Assembly: GCA_036128855.1 (NCBI GenBank)
Contig: JAYYPW010000002.1
Location: 124,001-188,000, forward strand
Length of the DNA stretch: 64,000 nt
Direction of reading: 5' to 3'
Source: JAYYPW01 sp036128855
Lineage (GTDB): Bacteria; Pseudomonadota; Gammaproteobacteria; Comchoanobacterales; Comchoanobacteraceae
The stretch's first letter is position 1, and each line of letters opens with the position of its first letter. The translations under genes were made by a program, and so were the position numbers. Positions 34,299 to 42,814 of this stretch are shown here, piece by piece. The notes under the pieces were generated by a model that was given only the letters and a program-made list of their open reading frames with translations, was not told the origin of the DNA and did not search any database.

Positions 34299-34505
34299 AT
34301 GAGCCGGTTACACACTGCCATCATCATTATTATGTGCATTTTAGTTGCAACTCTGATTAGCCTTGCACCGGAGCAAGAATGGAATAGCGTATATGAAGAG
34401 ATAGGATCCAGAATGCAACGACTCCTCGATACTGTGTTACATATGTTGGGGATAATAGCATTATTAAAGTATCTTTTTAGCGAACAAAATAAGTCAACAA
34501 CATGA
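34299..34505 (+). CDS. Small membrane protein between dksA and dapF
   Basis: 68 residues with an N-terminal membrane helix (about 6-23, AIIIIMCILVATLISLA) and a second hydrophobic amphipathic segment near 45-60. It starts 1 base after dksA and its stop overlaps the dapF ATG (ATGA). Tight coupling on both sides supports it being translated. No family recognised; the place resembles that of the LptM/YifL lipoprotein near dapF in enterobacteria, but there is no lipobox, so equivalence is not claimed. Confidence 0.6.
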   Translation: MSRLHTAIIIIMCILVATLISLAPEQEWNSVYEEIGSRMQRLLDTVLHMLGIIALLKYLFSEQNKSTT

Positions 34506-35305
34506 CAATAGTTGTGCATAAATACCATGCTAACGGCAATGATTTCATCTTAACAGAAACAGAAGCTTGCATCACAACACTCTCCGCGCGGAAAAAGTTA
34601 GCAGACAGAAAAACCGGCATAGGCTGCGATCAAATTCTTTTTCTTCAACATAATCAGACTATCACCCGCTGCACATTCTACAACCAAGATGGTAACGCCG
34701 CCTCATTATGTTTAAATGGACTGTATGTAGTGAGTCAGCATCTCATGAACCATTATGGCGAATCTGATTACCTCATTGAGACTGAAAAAGCTATCTATAA
34801 AACTACCTGGCATCAAAACAAACTATCACTTACAATCCCATCAACAAGTTGTCAACAAATCACCGGCTATGACATACCTCTGAAAAAATGGCAAGCATAC
34901 ACCGCTCACCATGTTAATGTTGGCAACCCTCACTTATTAATCAGCGTACCAGAAAATGAACTAAATAGCTTTCCCCTTGACCAAGTTGGCCAAGCGCTAC
35001 AAACTTGCCGTCCATTTCTAGATGGCGTCAATGTAAGCTGTATTACTGAAAATAAGCAAAACAATACCGTAGTCATGCGTATTTTCGAAAGAGGTGTAGG
35101 TATCACAGAAAGCTGTGGCAGTGCTGCACTTGCAACCGCATATTTAATTGAACAACAAAACAAATCTAGAAAGGTTCAGATCGAGCAGCCTGGTGGAACT
35201 ATCACTTTGATAAAGCCTGAGTTAGCAGATGATCAAATCGCATGGCTACTACAGAGTAACTGTTGCCATGTAGCTAAAATATCTTTGGTTCCACAACCAG
35301 CGTAA
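34502..35305 (+). CDS. dapF: Diaminopimelate epimerase
   Basis: Converts LL- to meso-diaminopimelate for lysine and peptidoglycan. 267 residues. The opening YHANGNDFILTE matches the family. The two catalytic cysteines are at C70 (CLNG, usually CGNG) and C205 (SCGSAA, usually ACGTGA), so both are kept though the surrounding motifs have drifted. ATGA overlap with the small gene upstream; its last 32 bases overlap the convergent murB end. Confidence 0.93.
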   Translation: MTIVVHKYHANGNDFILTETEACITTLSARKKLADRKTGIGCDQILFLQHNQTITRCTFYNQDGNAASLCLNGLYVVSQHLMNHYGESDYLIETEKAIYKTTWHQNKLSLTIPSTSCQQITGYDIPLKKWQAYTAHHVNVGNPHLLISVPENELNSFPLDQVGQALQTCRPFLDGVNVSCITENKQNNTVVMRIFERGVGITESCGSAALATAYLIEQQNKSRKVQIEQPGGTITLIKPELADDQIAWLLQSNCCHVAKISLVPQPA

Positions 35306-36287
35306 TATTAAAGCATGCAATCATACGCTGTGTTACTTCTGCGAGAAGCTGCAATAAATCATCTGTAGTCGCACCGTGTTCATTTGTAATAACAATCGGA
35401 TTAACCGCACTCATTACCAACCCTCCGTGTCTATAGCCTCGAAAACCTGCGAGTGTTAATAAATTACCTGCAAAGAGTTTAACGTCCCCACCTGCTAACT
35501 GTTTTGCATCCAGAGATGGCCAACTATCCAGAAGTTTAGAATAATGTTGTGTTGAAATAATAGGATTTATAAAAAAACTACCCACAGTTCCAACCTCAAG
35601 CCAATTTGGCAACCTTTGACACCGTAGTGCTCGAACCGCAGAAGCAATAAGATACGGAGTAATAAAACGAGATCTATGGTTTTTAGTTATAAAGGCCTGC
35701 AACCTTGGATAAGAAAGATTCACTTTTGCTTGCTTAGACAAACGTAAAACCACAGAAGTAATAACATATTGATTACCACAAGCCAGCTCAGATTTAAAAA
35801 AGCTTGTTCGATAACCAAAAGCACAGTCAGCATGTGCATAAGTTTTTAGCTGCCTAGTATCTAATGAAACCGCCTGACAACTCTGGAAAACATCAGCAAG
35901 CTCTGTCCCATATGCCCCAATATTCTGCATCGGTGCTGCACCTACTGTGCCTGGAATACTTATCATATTTTCTAGTCCAAACCATCCGCGCTGTAGTGTT
36001 TGTAACACTAACTGATGCCAGCAGACACCTCCCCCTACCTCAAGAGTTATATAATCTTCATCCTCTTGTAATATCGTAACCCCCATAATACGGTTCAACA
36101 AAATCCATCCAGAAAAATGTGTACTAAAAACCACATTAGATCCATGCCCCAGAACTCTAAAACAGGTTTTATGGGAATCAAGAACATGTATGATATTAAG
36201 TAATTTTTCTACTGAGTCAAATGCAAATATCATGTCTGCTGTTGCAGACATTTTGAAGGTATGCCAGGGTCGTAGAGATACTGCCAT
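35274..36287 (-). CDS. murB: UDP-N-acetylenolpyruvoylglucosamine reductase
   Basis: FAD enzyme making UDP-N-acetylmuramate. 337 residues, type I. FAD-binding elements VLGHGSNVVFS and ENMISIPGTVGAAPMQNIGAYG are clear. The FGYRTSFFKSE segment matches the type I tyrosine loop, the proton-donor Ser is in GSFFINPII, and the C-terminal VVEPKIF has the catalytic Glu. Oriented against dapF with a 32-base overlap of coding ends. tRNA-Ile lies just upstream. Confidence 0.95.
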   Translation of the reverse strand: MAVSLRPWHTFKMSATADMIFAFDSVEKLLNIIHVLDSHKTCFRVLGHGSNVVFSTHFSGWILLNRIMGVTILQEDEDYITLEVGGGVCWHQLVLQTLQRGWFGLENMISIPGTVGAAPMQNIGAYGTELADVFQSCQAVSLDTRQLKTYAHADCAFGYRTSFFKSELACGNQYVITSVVLRLSKQAKVNLSYPRLQAFITKNHRSRFITPYLIASAVRALRCQRLPNWLEVGTVGSFFINPIISTQHYSKLLDSWPSLDAKQLAGGDVKLFAGNLLTLAGFRGYRHGGLVMSAVNPIVITNEHGATTDDLLQLLAEVTQRMIACFNITLVVEPKIF

Positions 36288-36302
36288 ATGTGCACCATGT
36301 GT

Positions 36303-36376
36303 TGGGCCTACTAGGACTCGAACCTAGGACCAAATGATTATGAGTCATCTGCTCTAACCAACTGAGCTATAGGCCC
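36303..36376 (-). tRNA. tRNA-Ile2 (anticodon CAT, lysidine type)
   Basis: 74-base cloverleaf on the minus strand with acceptor GGGCCTA/TAGGCCC, D arm AGCTCAGTTGGTTAGAGC, anticodon CAT (complement of 36340-36342) in GACTCATAATC, and T arm TAGGTTCGAGTCCTA. The GACTCATAATC anticodon arm is that of tRNA-Ile2, whose C34 is changed to lysidine by TilS to read AUA. CCA is not encoded. Confidence 0.88.
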
Positions 36377-36682
36377 AAAATAAGTAGTTAATGATACTGC
36401 CTTTTTGTCCACAAGCCAAGTTTTTTTACGTAATATTATAAAAAAAAATCACAATATAGATCAATAACATCATTAGCAAGACCTAAACAGCCTTGTGGAG
36501 CATTGACAGAAATGGCGATATCCAGTAGATTCTAAAAATAAAGCAACAATTATTTTATGAAATTATTATATAGAAACCCTGGTCGATTGCTCATCCATTT
36601 CTACACAACCATACAAACCCTATGAAAAACGCTACATTTAATATCTTTCTTCTTATACCAGGCCTTTTAACAAAGCCTACAT
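36377..36682. other. 306-base intergenic region, no gene seen
   Basis: AT-rich spacer between tRNA-Ile and the repeat membrane protein. A 35-codon ORF from 36622 runs into the next gene in another frame and is not supported. The promoter for the gene at 36683 probably lies here, but no clear boxes are singled out. Confidence 0.4.
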
Positions 36683-37924
36683 ATGGTAAACTTGACAACA
36701 AAGCTGGCTTACAAATATATGATACATAATTTATTTCACAGTACCTACGTATGGTTAGTTAGGCCCTGCGCGCTCACATCCATGTGGATAGTAAATAAAA
36801 TGCTACACATTATATATCTCATGATGACTGGTGTTTATAGAAGTATCATACAACCCGTTACCGAAACCCTTAACTATGCTTGTGCAGCACTTATGAATAT
36901 AAGCAAGATATTCATACAGACCACATGGAAGTTTCTATGCACCCCAATATTTCAGAGCATCAAAATATTTTCCAAACAGCTACAAGGAGCAATAGCATCT
37001 TGGCTAACTATACTCAAAAACTGGATTATGAGTCCAGCTTTTAAGGTAATTAGTGCTATGACTCGTATAGCATGGAAAATAACAGCAAATTCTTTTATGT
37101 ATGCACTAAAAGTAACACTAATTGTTTCTTACCACAGCATCAGTTTCTTTTATAGCTTTATTGCAAAACCAGTCTTATACGTATATTTCACATGTTTTGC
37201 AATAACATGCAACCTAACATATAAAGCTATAGAAGCAATAGCAAATTGGATAGCTAAACCGTTTTTACGATTCTGCTACCAAGGCATATCGACTATCTTC
37301 TCAATATTAGAAGTTATAACCGCCCCTTTCTCTCAAATAAAATCCACTATAGGTACCTACTTTAACTGGACATCGAACAAGTTATTCACAGGCATTACTT
37401 ACTACTTAAAATTTGTACTCAAAACATGGAAACCAGCAATCAATCTAGCGTTTATCGCGTGGGAAAATTGCACCGCAATAAATTTTCTATCTCTAATACA
37501 AAGCTTCACAGCCACCATACTACACCCTTTTCTCGGTATAGTAGCAGCCTACAATAATGCATTATTACCAACATTTACGTGTATTTGCGTAGGAGCAATG
37601 GGCATTACAGCACCATTTTTCACACCTACGCTATCTAAACAGAAAGCAAAAAACTCAAGCCTATCTACATTTCTTTGGGCATATACTAGCCTTAGCATCT
37701 CAACATTTATTACGCTATCTTTTTTTGAACCAAAATCGCAAACAGCAAAAATTCTCTCATCTCAAGTACTCAAACCGCTCTATAAATCTAGCCATATAAT
37801 TGCCAAAAATTCATACCTAAAAACCCCTATTGCAAACGCCAACATACTTGTAAAAGCCATCCAAAAACATCCATCAAAATTTTTCAACAAAATCTCATCC
37901 TTGGCACGACGACACAGCCGTTGA
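36683..37924 (+). CDS. Membrane-active protein with 30-residue proline-phased repeats, unknown
   Basis: 413 residues, strongly hydrophobic and basic, no family recognised. Prolines in an aromatic/hydrophobic-x-P-hydrophobic setting occur at residues 28, 58, 88 and 118, exactly 30 apart, then at 163, 193, 215, 251 and 282. Examples are WLVRPCA, SIIQPVT, FLCTPIF, WIMSPAF, FIAKPVL, WIAKPFL and ILHPFLG. Each unit looks like an amphipathic or membrane helix ending before the proline. Two clearer membrane helices follow near 290-350. The last 60 residues are Lys/Ser-rich. Translation begins at ATG 36683; efp follows. A pore, scaffold or membrane-shaping role is speculation. Confidence 0.65.
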   Translation: MVNLTTKLAYKYMIHNLFHSTYVWLVRPCALTSMWIVNKMLHIIYLMMTGVYRSIIQPVTETLNYACAALMNISKIFIQTTWKFLCTPIFQSIKIFSKQLQGAIASWLTILKNWIMSPAFKVISAMTRIAWKITANSFMYALKVTLIVSYHSISFFYSFIAKPVLYVYFTCFAITCNLTYKAIEAIANWIAKPFLRFCYQGISTIFSILEVITAPFSQIKSTIGTYFNWTSNKLFTGITYYLKFVLKTWKPAINLAFIAWENCTAINFLSLIQSFTATILHPFLGIVAAYNNALLPTFTCICVGAMGITAPFFTPTLSKQKAKNSSLSTFLWAYTSLSISTFITLSFFEPKSQTAKILSSQVLKPLYKSSHIIAKNSYLKTPIANANILVKAIQKHPSKFFNKISSLARRHSR

Positions 37925-37944
37925 AGAATTAACGTAGATAAAAC

Positions 37945-37973
37945 TTGCACAAACAAAGAGTAAATCATAATAT
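37945..37973 (+). promoter_or_regulatory. Possible efp promoter
   Basis: TTGCAC (37945-37950), a 17-base spacer and TAATAT (37968-37973), giving a leader of about 22 bases before the efp ATG. Matches are moderate and the region is AT-rich. Confidence 0.25.
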
Positions 37974-38001
37974 ATACAGGTAATTAACCCAATCTAACTT
38001 T

Positions 38002-38562
38002 ATGAAATATACTACTAGCGATATCAAGAATGGCTTAAAGATTCTCGTCGATGGAGATCCGTGCGTAATTCTCGAAAATGAATTTGAAAAACCCGGAAAA
38101 GGACAGGCATTCACAAGAATTAAATTCAGAAACTACCGTTCTGGCAAAGTACTTGAAAAAACCTATAAATCTGGCGCATCTCTTCTCCCTGCCGATATTC
38201 AAGAGCAAACAATGACCTTCTTGTATCAAGAAAACGAATTATTTCACTTCATGGACTCAGAAACCTACGAACAAACTACTATAGACTCAAGCGTATTAGG
38301 AAATACACAAAAGTGGATGATCGAACAAGCGTCTTATCAAATCTTACTTTGGAATGGAGTACCAATATCAGTCACTGCAGAAAATTTTATAGAAATAGAA
38401 GTCACTGAATGCGAACCAGGAGTAAAAGGCGATACCGTGTCAGGTGCAATGAAAATGGCAACTATTGCAACTGGAACCAATATTAAAGTACCTCTTTTTA
38501 TAAAAAAAGGGGACCATATAAGGGTAGATACCAGAGACGGCAGTTATGTTTCACGCGTTTAG
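38002..38562 (+). CDS. efp: Elongation factor P
   Basis: Rescues ribosomes stalled at polyproline. 186 residues in the usual three-barrel layout. The modified-lysine loop is EKPGKGQAF, with Lys33 equivalent to E. coli Lys34, so beta-lysylation by EpmA is expected if that enzyme is present. The C-terminal signature VKGDTVSGAMKMATIATG and GDHIRVDTRDGSYVSRV are intact. Surrounded by lineage-specific membrane protein genes. Confidence 0.97.
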   Translation: MKYTTSDIKNGLKILVDGDPCVILENEFEKPGKGQAFTRIKFRNYRSGKVLEKTYKSGASLLPADIQEQTMTFLYQENELFHFMDSETYEQTTIDSSVLGNTQKWMIEQASYQILLWNGVPISVTAENFIEIEVTECEPGVKGDTVSGAMKMATIATGTNIKVPLFIKKGDHIRVDTRDGSYVSRV

Positions 38563-38649
38563 CTAACCAAGACTATCCAGGCCACCACCTAAATACATTT
38601 AACTAGAAAACATATTTATCAAAAAAACTCAACTTCCCTTTATCATGTT

Positions 38650-40017
38650 TTATGAATTTGCAGATAACGGCAGCATAACGTTATGTTCTTCAGAAAGACT
38701 GGTATTGGAGGTCTGGTTTTTTGAGCTATCAGAAGATATCGAGACAGCCTTATGCTCGAGATTTCTAGAGCTTACGCCCTTTGAAACCTGTAGACCTCCA
38801 TCAAGGTTTAGTGGCATACGCTTCTCTTGAGACAACGAATACAATGCCCACAAAAACACGGGAAGACTAAACCAGATAGAAAAACCTGCAGTCATAGCTA
38901 CAACAGAAAATCTTCCTGCATTAGTTTTAGTCAAGTTCATCTCAGGCTGATGACTAAAGATAGACTTAGCAGAATTTCGTACTTTAGACATCGATTTAGG
39001 CTGATACTTATCACGAATAAACGTACTAACCACCACATCGCGTAGAGCGCCATTACCTGCCCACATAATAAAATGCATTATACCTAACGATGCTGAGGCG
39101 AAAATAGGCATACCTGCAATCAAATAATAACTATCTGGCTGAGCAAAAATATTCGCTACCTGCAACATAACTATCGATAAATTATGCATTGTGTGTAGCG
39201 CAGAGGAAGCTTCTATCCCTTGGGTATAGTACGCAGTCTCTGCATATACTACGCCCATAGAAAAATAGGAGAGAAACGCCTGCCAAGGACTTAGAAGCGT
39301 AAAGGGCACCAAACCAATAAAGTGAGCGATGGAAAAAAAGAAGCCACTAGCACATAGGTAACTAGACAAGTCTTTAAAACCACCAAACTGCATCATCCTC
39401 ATCAACAGTCCTCTATCCATTACTTCTTCCATCGTTGCCTGGCTCCAAACAAAAGGCGCTATTAAAACTGTCAAAGCAGTTGTAACAAAAACCACATGGA
39501 CAGGAAAGAATAAAGACATCATAGACAATTGTAGCAAAAGACACGGCAACCAATATAACAGCGTTGTCGTAAATATAGACATATCCCATGTTTTCTTATC
39601 ACTTACACTAAAATAATAACTCCAAGTTTTGTGCATCTTACCTAGAAAAGTTTCAGAGGCCATATAAGATAAGACACCCGCAAACGTCCATATAGCATAT
39701 GAGAAAAACACATCAATAAGATCACCCGTTAGAAACACAGAAAACAAACTGAGCACGCTCAGTAACTGCAACAAATAAAATAACAAGTGCGTTGATGCTG
39801 CAGAAAGAATACCTCGAAAGGCAAAGTCCATGAGTACAACTTTCTTTGTCAAGTCTAGCCAAGAACTTATTGAACGATCCGCAGCGTGTTGTTGCGAACC
39901 TTGTAAACAACCTTCCCGCTGACCCTTGTCTACCAAACTCGAATTATCAACCTCAGATTGATATTTTTGTTTATCTTGTGATACTACGACAGGTCCACTT
40001 TGCCTTACTTCACCCAT
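38650..40017 (-). CDS. CPBP-family intramembrane protease, second copy
   Basis: 455 residues with a hydrophilic N-terminus of about 60 residues, a polytopic core and a Ser-rich hydrophilic C-terminus. The active-site motifs are M-E197-E198-V-M-D-R202, F-F-F-S-I-A-H232, and H275-T-M-H-N279 (HxxxN variant). At least eight membrane segments. The N-terminal polar region and the C-terminal polar tail are unusual for the family. It is unrelated in overall layout to the 1143-residue CPBP protein at 16319. Substrate unknown; faces efp (convergent). Confidence 0.82.
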   Translation of the reverse strand: MGEVRQSGPVVVSQDKQKYQSEVDNSSLVDKGQREGCLQGSQQHAADRSISSWLDLTKKVVLMDFAFRGILSAASTHLLFYLLQLLSVLSLFSVFLTGDLIDVFFSYAIWTFAGVLSYMASETFLGKMHKTWSYYFSVSDKKTWDMSIFTTTLLYWLPCLLLQLSMMSLFFPVHVVFVTTALTVLIAPFVWSQATMEEVMDRGLLMRMMQFGGFKDLSSYLCASGFFFSIAHFIGLVPFTLLSPWQAFLSYFSMGVVYAETAYYTQGIEASSALHTMHNLSIVMLQVANIFAQPDSYYLIAGMPIFASASLGIMHFIMWAGNGALRDVVVSTFIRDKYQPKSMSKVRNSAKSIFSHQPEMNLTKTNAGRFSVVAMTAGFSIWFSLPVFLWALYSLSQEKRMPLNLDGGLQVSKGVSSRNLEHKAVSISSDSSKNQTSNTSLSEEHNVMLPLSANS

Positions 40018-40275
40018 TTGTTTACTCCTCGAAGTCTCTTTAATAAGATGACTTTATTTTATTCTAATAAAATACCACAAAAGGCACCAATTTATTAGAT
40101 GTATTATTATCAGTTAGTTTCTAATATATCTTAGGTTGATTTGTTTCTCAAGAATACCATGTGAAATAATACTACCAAATACTTGCATGAAAAACAACAA
40201 CTTAAAAAAACAACCTGCTTATTTACGTATTGATAGCGTGTAGAGATTATAAAAAAAATAGTGTATAATCAAAAG

Positions 40276-40638
40276 ATGAGTGAAACTAAATTATTAAATA
40301 TCACTGCTTCTGCTGCAGAAAAAGTACACAATCTAAAAACGCAAGAGCAAAACATGAGCCTTCTACTACGCATCTCGATTACCGGAGGTGGTTGCCACGG
40401 GTTCCAATATAAATTCGCCTTCGAGGACCAAGCAAGAGATGATGACTTTAGCTTTAGTAAATCTCTCGAAGATAACGCACATAATGAAAGTGTGACAATC
40501 ATTATAGACCCTATCAGCTTGGGATACCTTCGTGGCTCCGAAGTAGATTACTTACAAGATGCAAAGGGAGATCGTTTTATAATCCGCAACCCAAATGCCA
40601 GTACTACTTGCGGTTGCGATAGATCTTTTACGACCTAA
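40276..40638 (+). CDS. erpA: A-type iron-sulfur carrier, ErpA-like
   Basis: 120 residues from the ATG at 40276 (the frame also has a GTG at 40261, less likely). The three cluster-ligand cysteines are present: ITGGGCHGFQYKF and TTCGCDRSF. The start LLNITASAAEKVHNL matches the family. The ErpA subgroup fits the SEVDYLQDAKGDRFIIRNPNA region, but IscA cannot be excluded. A TATAAT lies at 40264-40269, only 6 bases before the ATG. The end overlaps the convergent engB end by 4 bases. Confidence 0.9.
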   Translation: MSETKLLNITASAAEKVHNLKTQEQNMSLLLRISITGGGCHGFQYKFAFEDQARDDDFSFSKSLEDNAHNESVTIIIDPISLGYLRGSEVDYLQDAKGDRFIIRNPNASTTCGCDRSFTT

Positions 40639-41234
40639 AGTTTATCTTTTAAATAAACCAGCAATGGTTCTAAGCCCAACTTTTTCTGAGCAGACACAAG
40701 ACTGACCTGAACATTCATACCTATATGGTGACAATAGTTGAAAACTTTTCTTTGCGTTTCAACCTGTTTACCATAACCAAGCGCATCCTTCTTGTTCAAC
40801 ACCACCCATGTTGGTACGTCGTGTGCATGTAAAAAATCAAGCCAAACAATATCTTGCTCTTGCAGTGGGTGACGTATGTCCATCAGCAAAACCACCAAGC
40901 CCAAACATTTCCGCGTTGTGATATACTGCTCTAACAAAAGACGCCAACGCGCAGATTCAGGCTTAGCAACGCGTGCAAAACCATAGCCCGGCGCATCAAC
41001 GAGCCGCTTACCCTCTTCTAAAAGAAATACATTTAAAAAGCGGGTTCTACCAGGCGTTTTACTCGTTTGCGCGAGAGACTTCTGGCCACAAATAGCGTTA
41101 ATAAAGGAAGATTTACCAACATTGGAACGACCTAGCATCATAACCTCTCGACCTACATCACTTGGTAAATCATGTATCTTTGGAGCGCTAAGCAAAAATG
41201 AAGCCTGTCTGTATGGCTCAATAGACTGATTCAT
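40635..41234 (-). CDS. engB: Ribosome-biogenesis GTPase EngB/YihA
   Basis: GTPase for late large-subunit assembly. 199 residues from the ATG at 41234, which opens MNQSIEPYRQASFLLSAPK as the family does; the frame continues to 41279 within fba. G1 GRSNVGKS, G2 TPGRTR, G3 DAPGYG and G4 NKKD are all present. Its start overlaps the end of fba by 17 bases, indicating coupling. Confidence 0.95.
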   Translation of the reverse strand: MNQSIEPYRQASFLLSAPKIHDLPSDVGREVMMLGRSNVGKSSFINAICGQKSLAQTSKTPGRTRFLNVFLLEEGKRLVDAPGYGFARVAKPESARWRLLLEQYITTRKCLGLVVLLMDIRHPLQEQDIVWLDFLHAHDVPTWVVLNKKDALGYGKQVETQRKVFNYCHHIGMNVQVSLVSAQKKLGLEPLLVYLKDKL

Positions 41235-42291
41235 GAGATGCAGTCTCTGCTGTAGAAGTATATAAATCTGCCATAGCATCTAAAGGGATAGGCTTAATTT
41301 TCTCTGCATGGCCACTACAACCAAAAGCTTCGAAACGTGCTTCACAGACAGACTGCATTGCCTTAATTGACTCGGAGAGATACTTGCGTGGATCAAAAAC
41401 AGATGGGTTTTCAGCCAGGTATTGCCTAATTGCTGCGGTAGCAGCTAAACGCAAGTCTGTGTCAATATTCACCTTGCGCACACCATGACGAATCCCCTCT
41501 TGAATTTGTGCAAGTGGTACACCATAGGTCGGGCTCATGGCGCCCCCAAATTGATTAATCTGCGTTAGGAGTTCTTGTGGAACACTAGAAGAACCATGCA
41601 TGACTAGGTGAACATTCGGTATTTTAGCATGTATTTCCTTAATACGAGATATAGCTAAAACCTGATCAGTCGGCGGCCGAGTAAACTTGTAAGCTCCATG
41701 ACTCGTACCAATAGCAATTGCTAATGCATCCACACCTGTTTTTTGGACAAAATCACAGGCTTCCTTAGGATCGGTAAGCATTTGCTCTTGCGCTAACTTA
41801 CCTTCAGCACCCGAGCCATCTTCTTCCCCAGCAAAACCAGTTTCTAAAGAACCCAAGCAACCCAACTCACCTTCTACAGAAACACCGCAAGCATGTGCCA
41901 TTTGTACCACCTGCCTGGTTACCCCAACGTTATACTCATAAGAAGCTGGGGTTTTCATATCTGCTTGCAAAGAGCCATCCATCATAACCGAAGTAAAGCC
42001 TAACTGTATTGAGCGCTGACACACTGCAGGACTAGCACCATGATCTTGATGCAAACAGACAGGAATCTCAGGCCACTCTTCACATGCAGCTAAAATTAAA
42101 GCACGCACAAAAGCTGGACCTGCATATTTTCGAGCACCTGCTGATGCTTGTAAAATTACAGGACTACGCGTAGCCTGTGCAGCTTGCATGATAGCACGTA
42201 CTTGTTCGAGATTATTGACATTGAACGCTGGCATACCAAATTGGTATTCAGCAGCATAGTCGAGTAATTGTTTTAGAGAAATCAAGGCCAT
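41218..42291 (-). CDS. fba: Fructose-bisphosphate aldolase, class II (Calvin-type subgroup)
   Basis: Zinc aldolase. 357 residues from the ATG at 42291, matching the family opening MALISLKQLLDYAAEYQFGMPAFNVNN; the frame is open to 42327. Zinc and substrate motifs: CLHQDHGASPAVCQRSI, VEGELGCLGSLETGFAGEEDG, GTSHGAYKF, VMHGSSSVP and VNIDTDLRLA. The sequence is very close to what is known from Coxiella aldolase. In Coxiella and many relatives fba lies in the tkt-gap-pgk-pyk cluster; here it is about 31 kb away, next to engB. Confidence 0.95.
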   Translation of the reverse strand: MALISLKQLLDYAAEYQFGMPAFNVNNLEQVRAIMQAAQATRSPVILQASAGARKYAGPAFVRALILAACEEWPEIPVCLHQDHGASPAVCQRSIQLGFTSVMMDGSLQADMKTPASYEYNVGVTRQVVQMAHACGVSVEGELGCLGSLETGFAGEEDGSGAEGKLAQEQMLTDPKEACDFVQKTGVDALAIAIGTSHGAYKFTRPPTDQVLAISRIKEIHAKIPNVHLVMHGSSSVPQELLTQINQFGGAMSPTYGVPLAQIQEGIRHGVRKVNIDTDLRLAATAAIRQYLAENPSVFDPRKYLSESIKAMQSVCEARFEAFGCSGHAEKIKPIPLDAMADLYTSTAETASHESVY

Positions 42292-42378
42292 ATAGTGTAT
42301 AGATAACAATAAATTCACATAGTACACATTGACTATATATCTTGCAAGTTTCAGCCAGAAATCATGGACTTTATTTGT

Positions 42379-42407
42379 TTAAGAGAGTAACATGGCTCTT
42401 TTAGAAT
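42379..42407 (+). promoter_or_regulatory. Possible atp operon promoter
   Basis: TTAAGA (42379-42384), 17-base spacer, TAGAAT (42402-42407). The predicted start would be near 42414, leaving a very short leader before the atpI ATG at 42418. A short AAGAG/CTCTT inverted repeat lies inside the spacer. Confidence 0.3.
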
Positions 42408-42417
42408 AGAACTTAAA

Positions 42418-42726
42418 ATGTCAACTAACCTCATAGCAGCAATTTTAATCGGTTTTTTGTGTGCCAAAACTATATCAATGACCCACACCCTCATACTGAA
42501 AAATGCATTATTACAAAATCATCCACACACACAGTTTGTATCTCTTATTCTATGCCAAGTTGCCAAGATAGTTATCTTTTCTAGCTTTTCATTATCAATC
42601 CTTTACTGGAATAAAGATTTGTTCATTAGTTTCTTGCTCGCAAGCACACTACAAATCATAACAAAAAGTGTTATAGAAAAATTGGTTAAACCTCGAAAAA
42701 TACTAGATATGGACTTAGCAAGTTAA
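42418..42726 (+). CDS. atpI: ATP synthase-associated protein AtpI-like
   Basis: 102 residues with three to four hydrophobic segments and a basic C-terminus. Sequence similarity to AtpI is weak; the assignment rests on its size, topology and position directly before atpB in the same direction, where AtpI is normally found. AtpI is thought to assist c-ring assembly. No strong ribosome-binding site precedes the ATG. Confidence 0.65.
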   Translation: MSTNLIAAILIGFLCAKTISMTHTLILKNALLQNHPHTQFVSLILCQVAKIVIFSSFSLSILYWNKDLFISFLLASTLQIITKSVIEKLVKPRKILDMDLAS

Positions 42727-42814
42727 TTAAGCAGAGCTTAACCAGAAAAGGATATTGCACACTCTTAGCAAAAGTGGTAATTTTACTACAACAAAACGTC
42801 TAATAAAGAAATTT

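Noticed and set aside
36622..36729. 35-codon ORF before the repeat membrane protein
   Set aside because: It overlaps the start of the larger ORF in another frame and lacks a clear ribosome-binding site.
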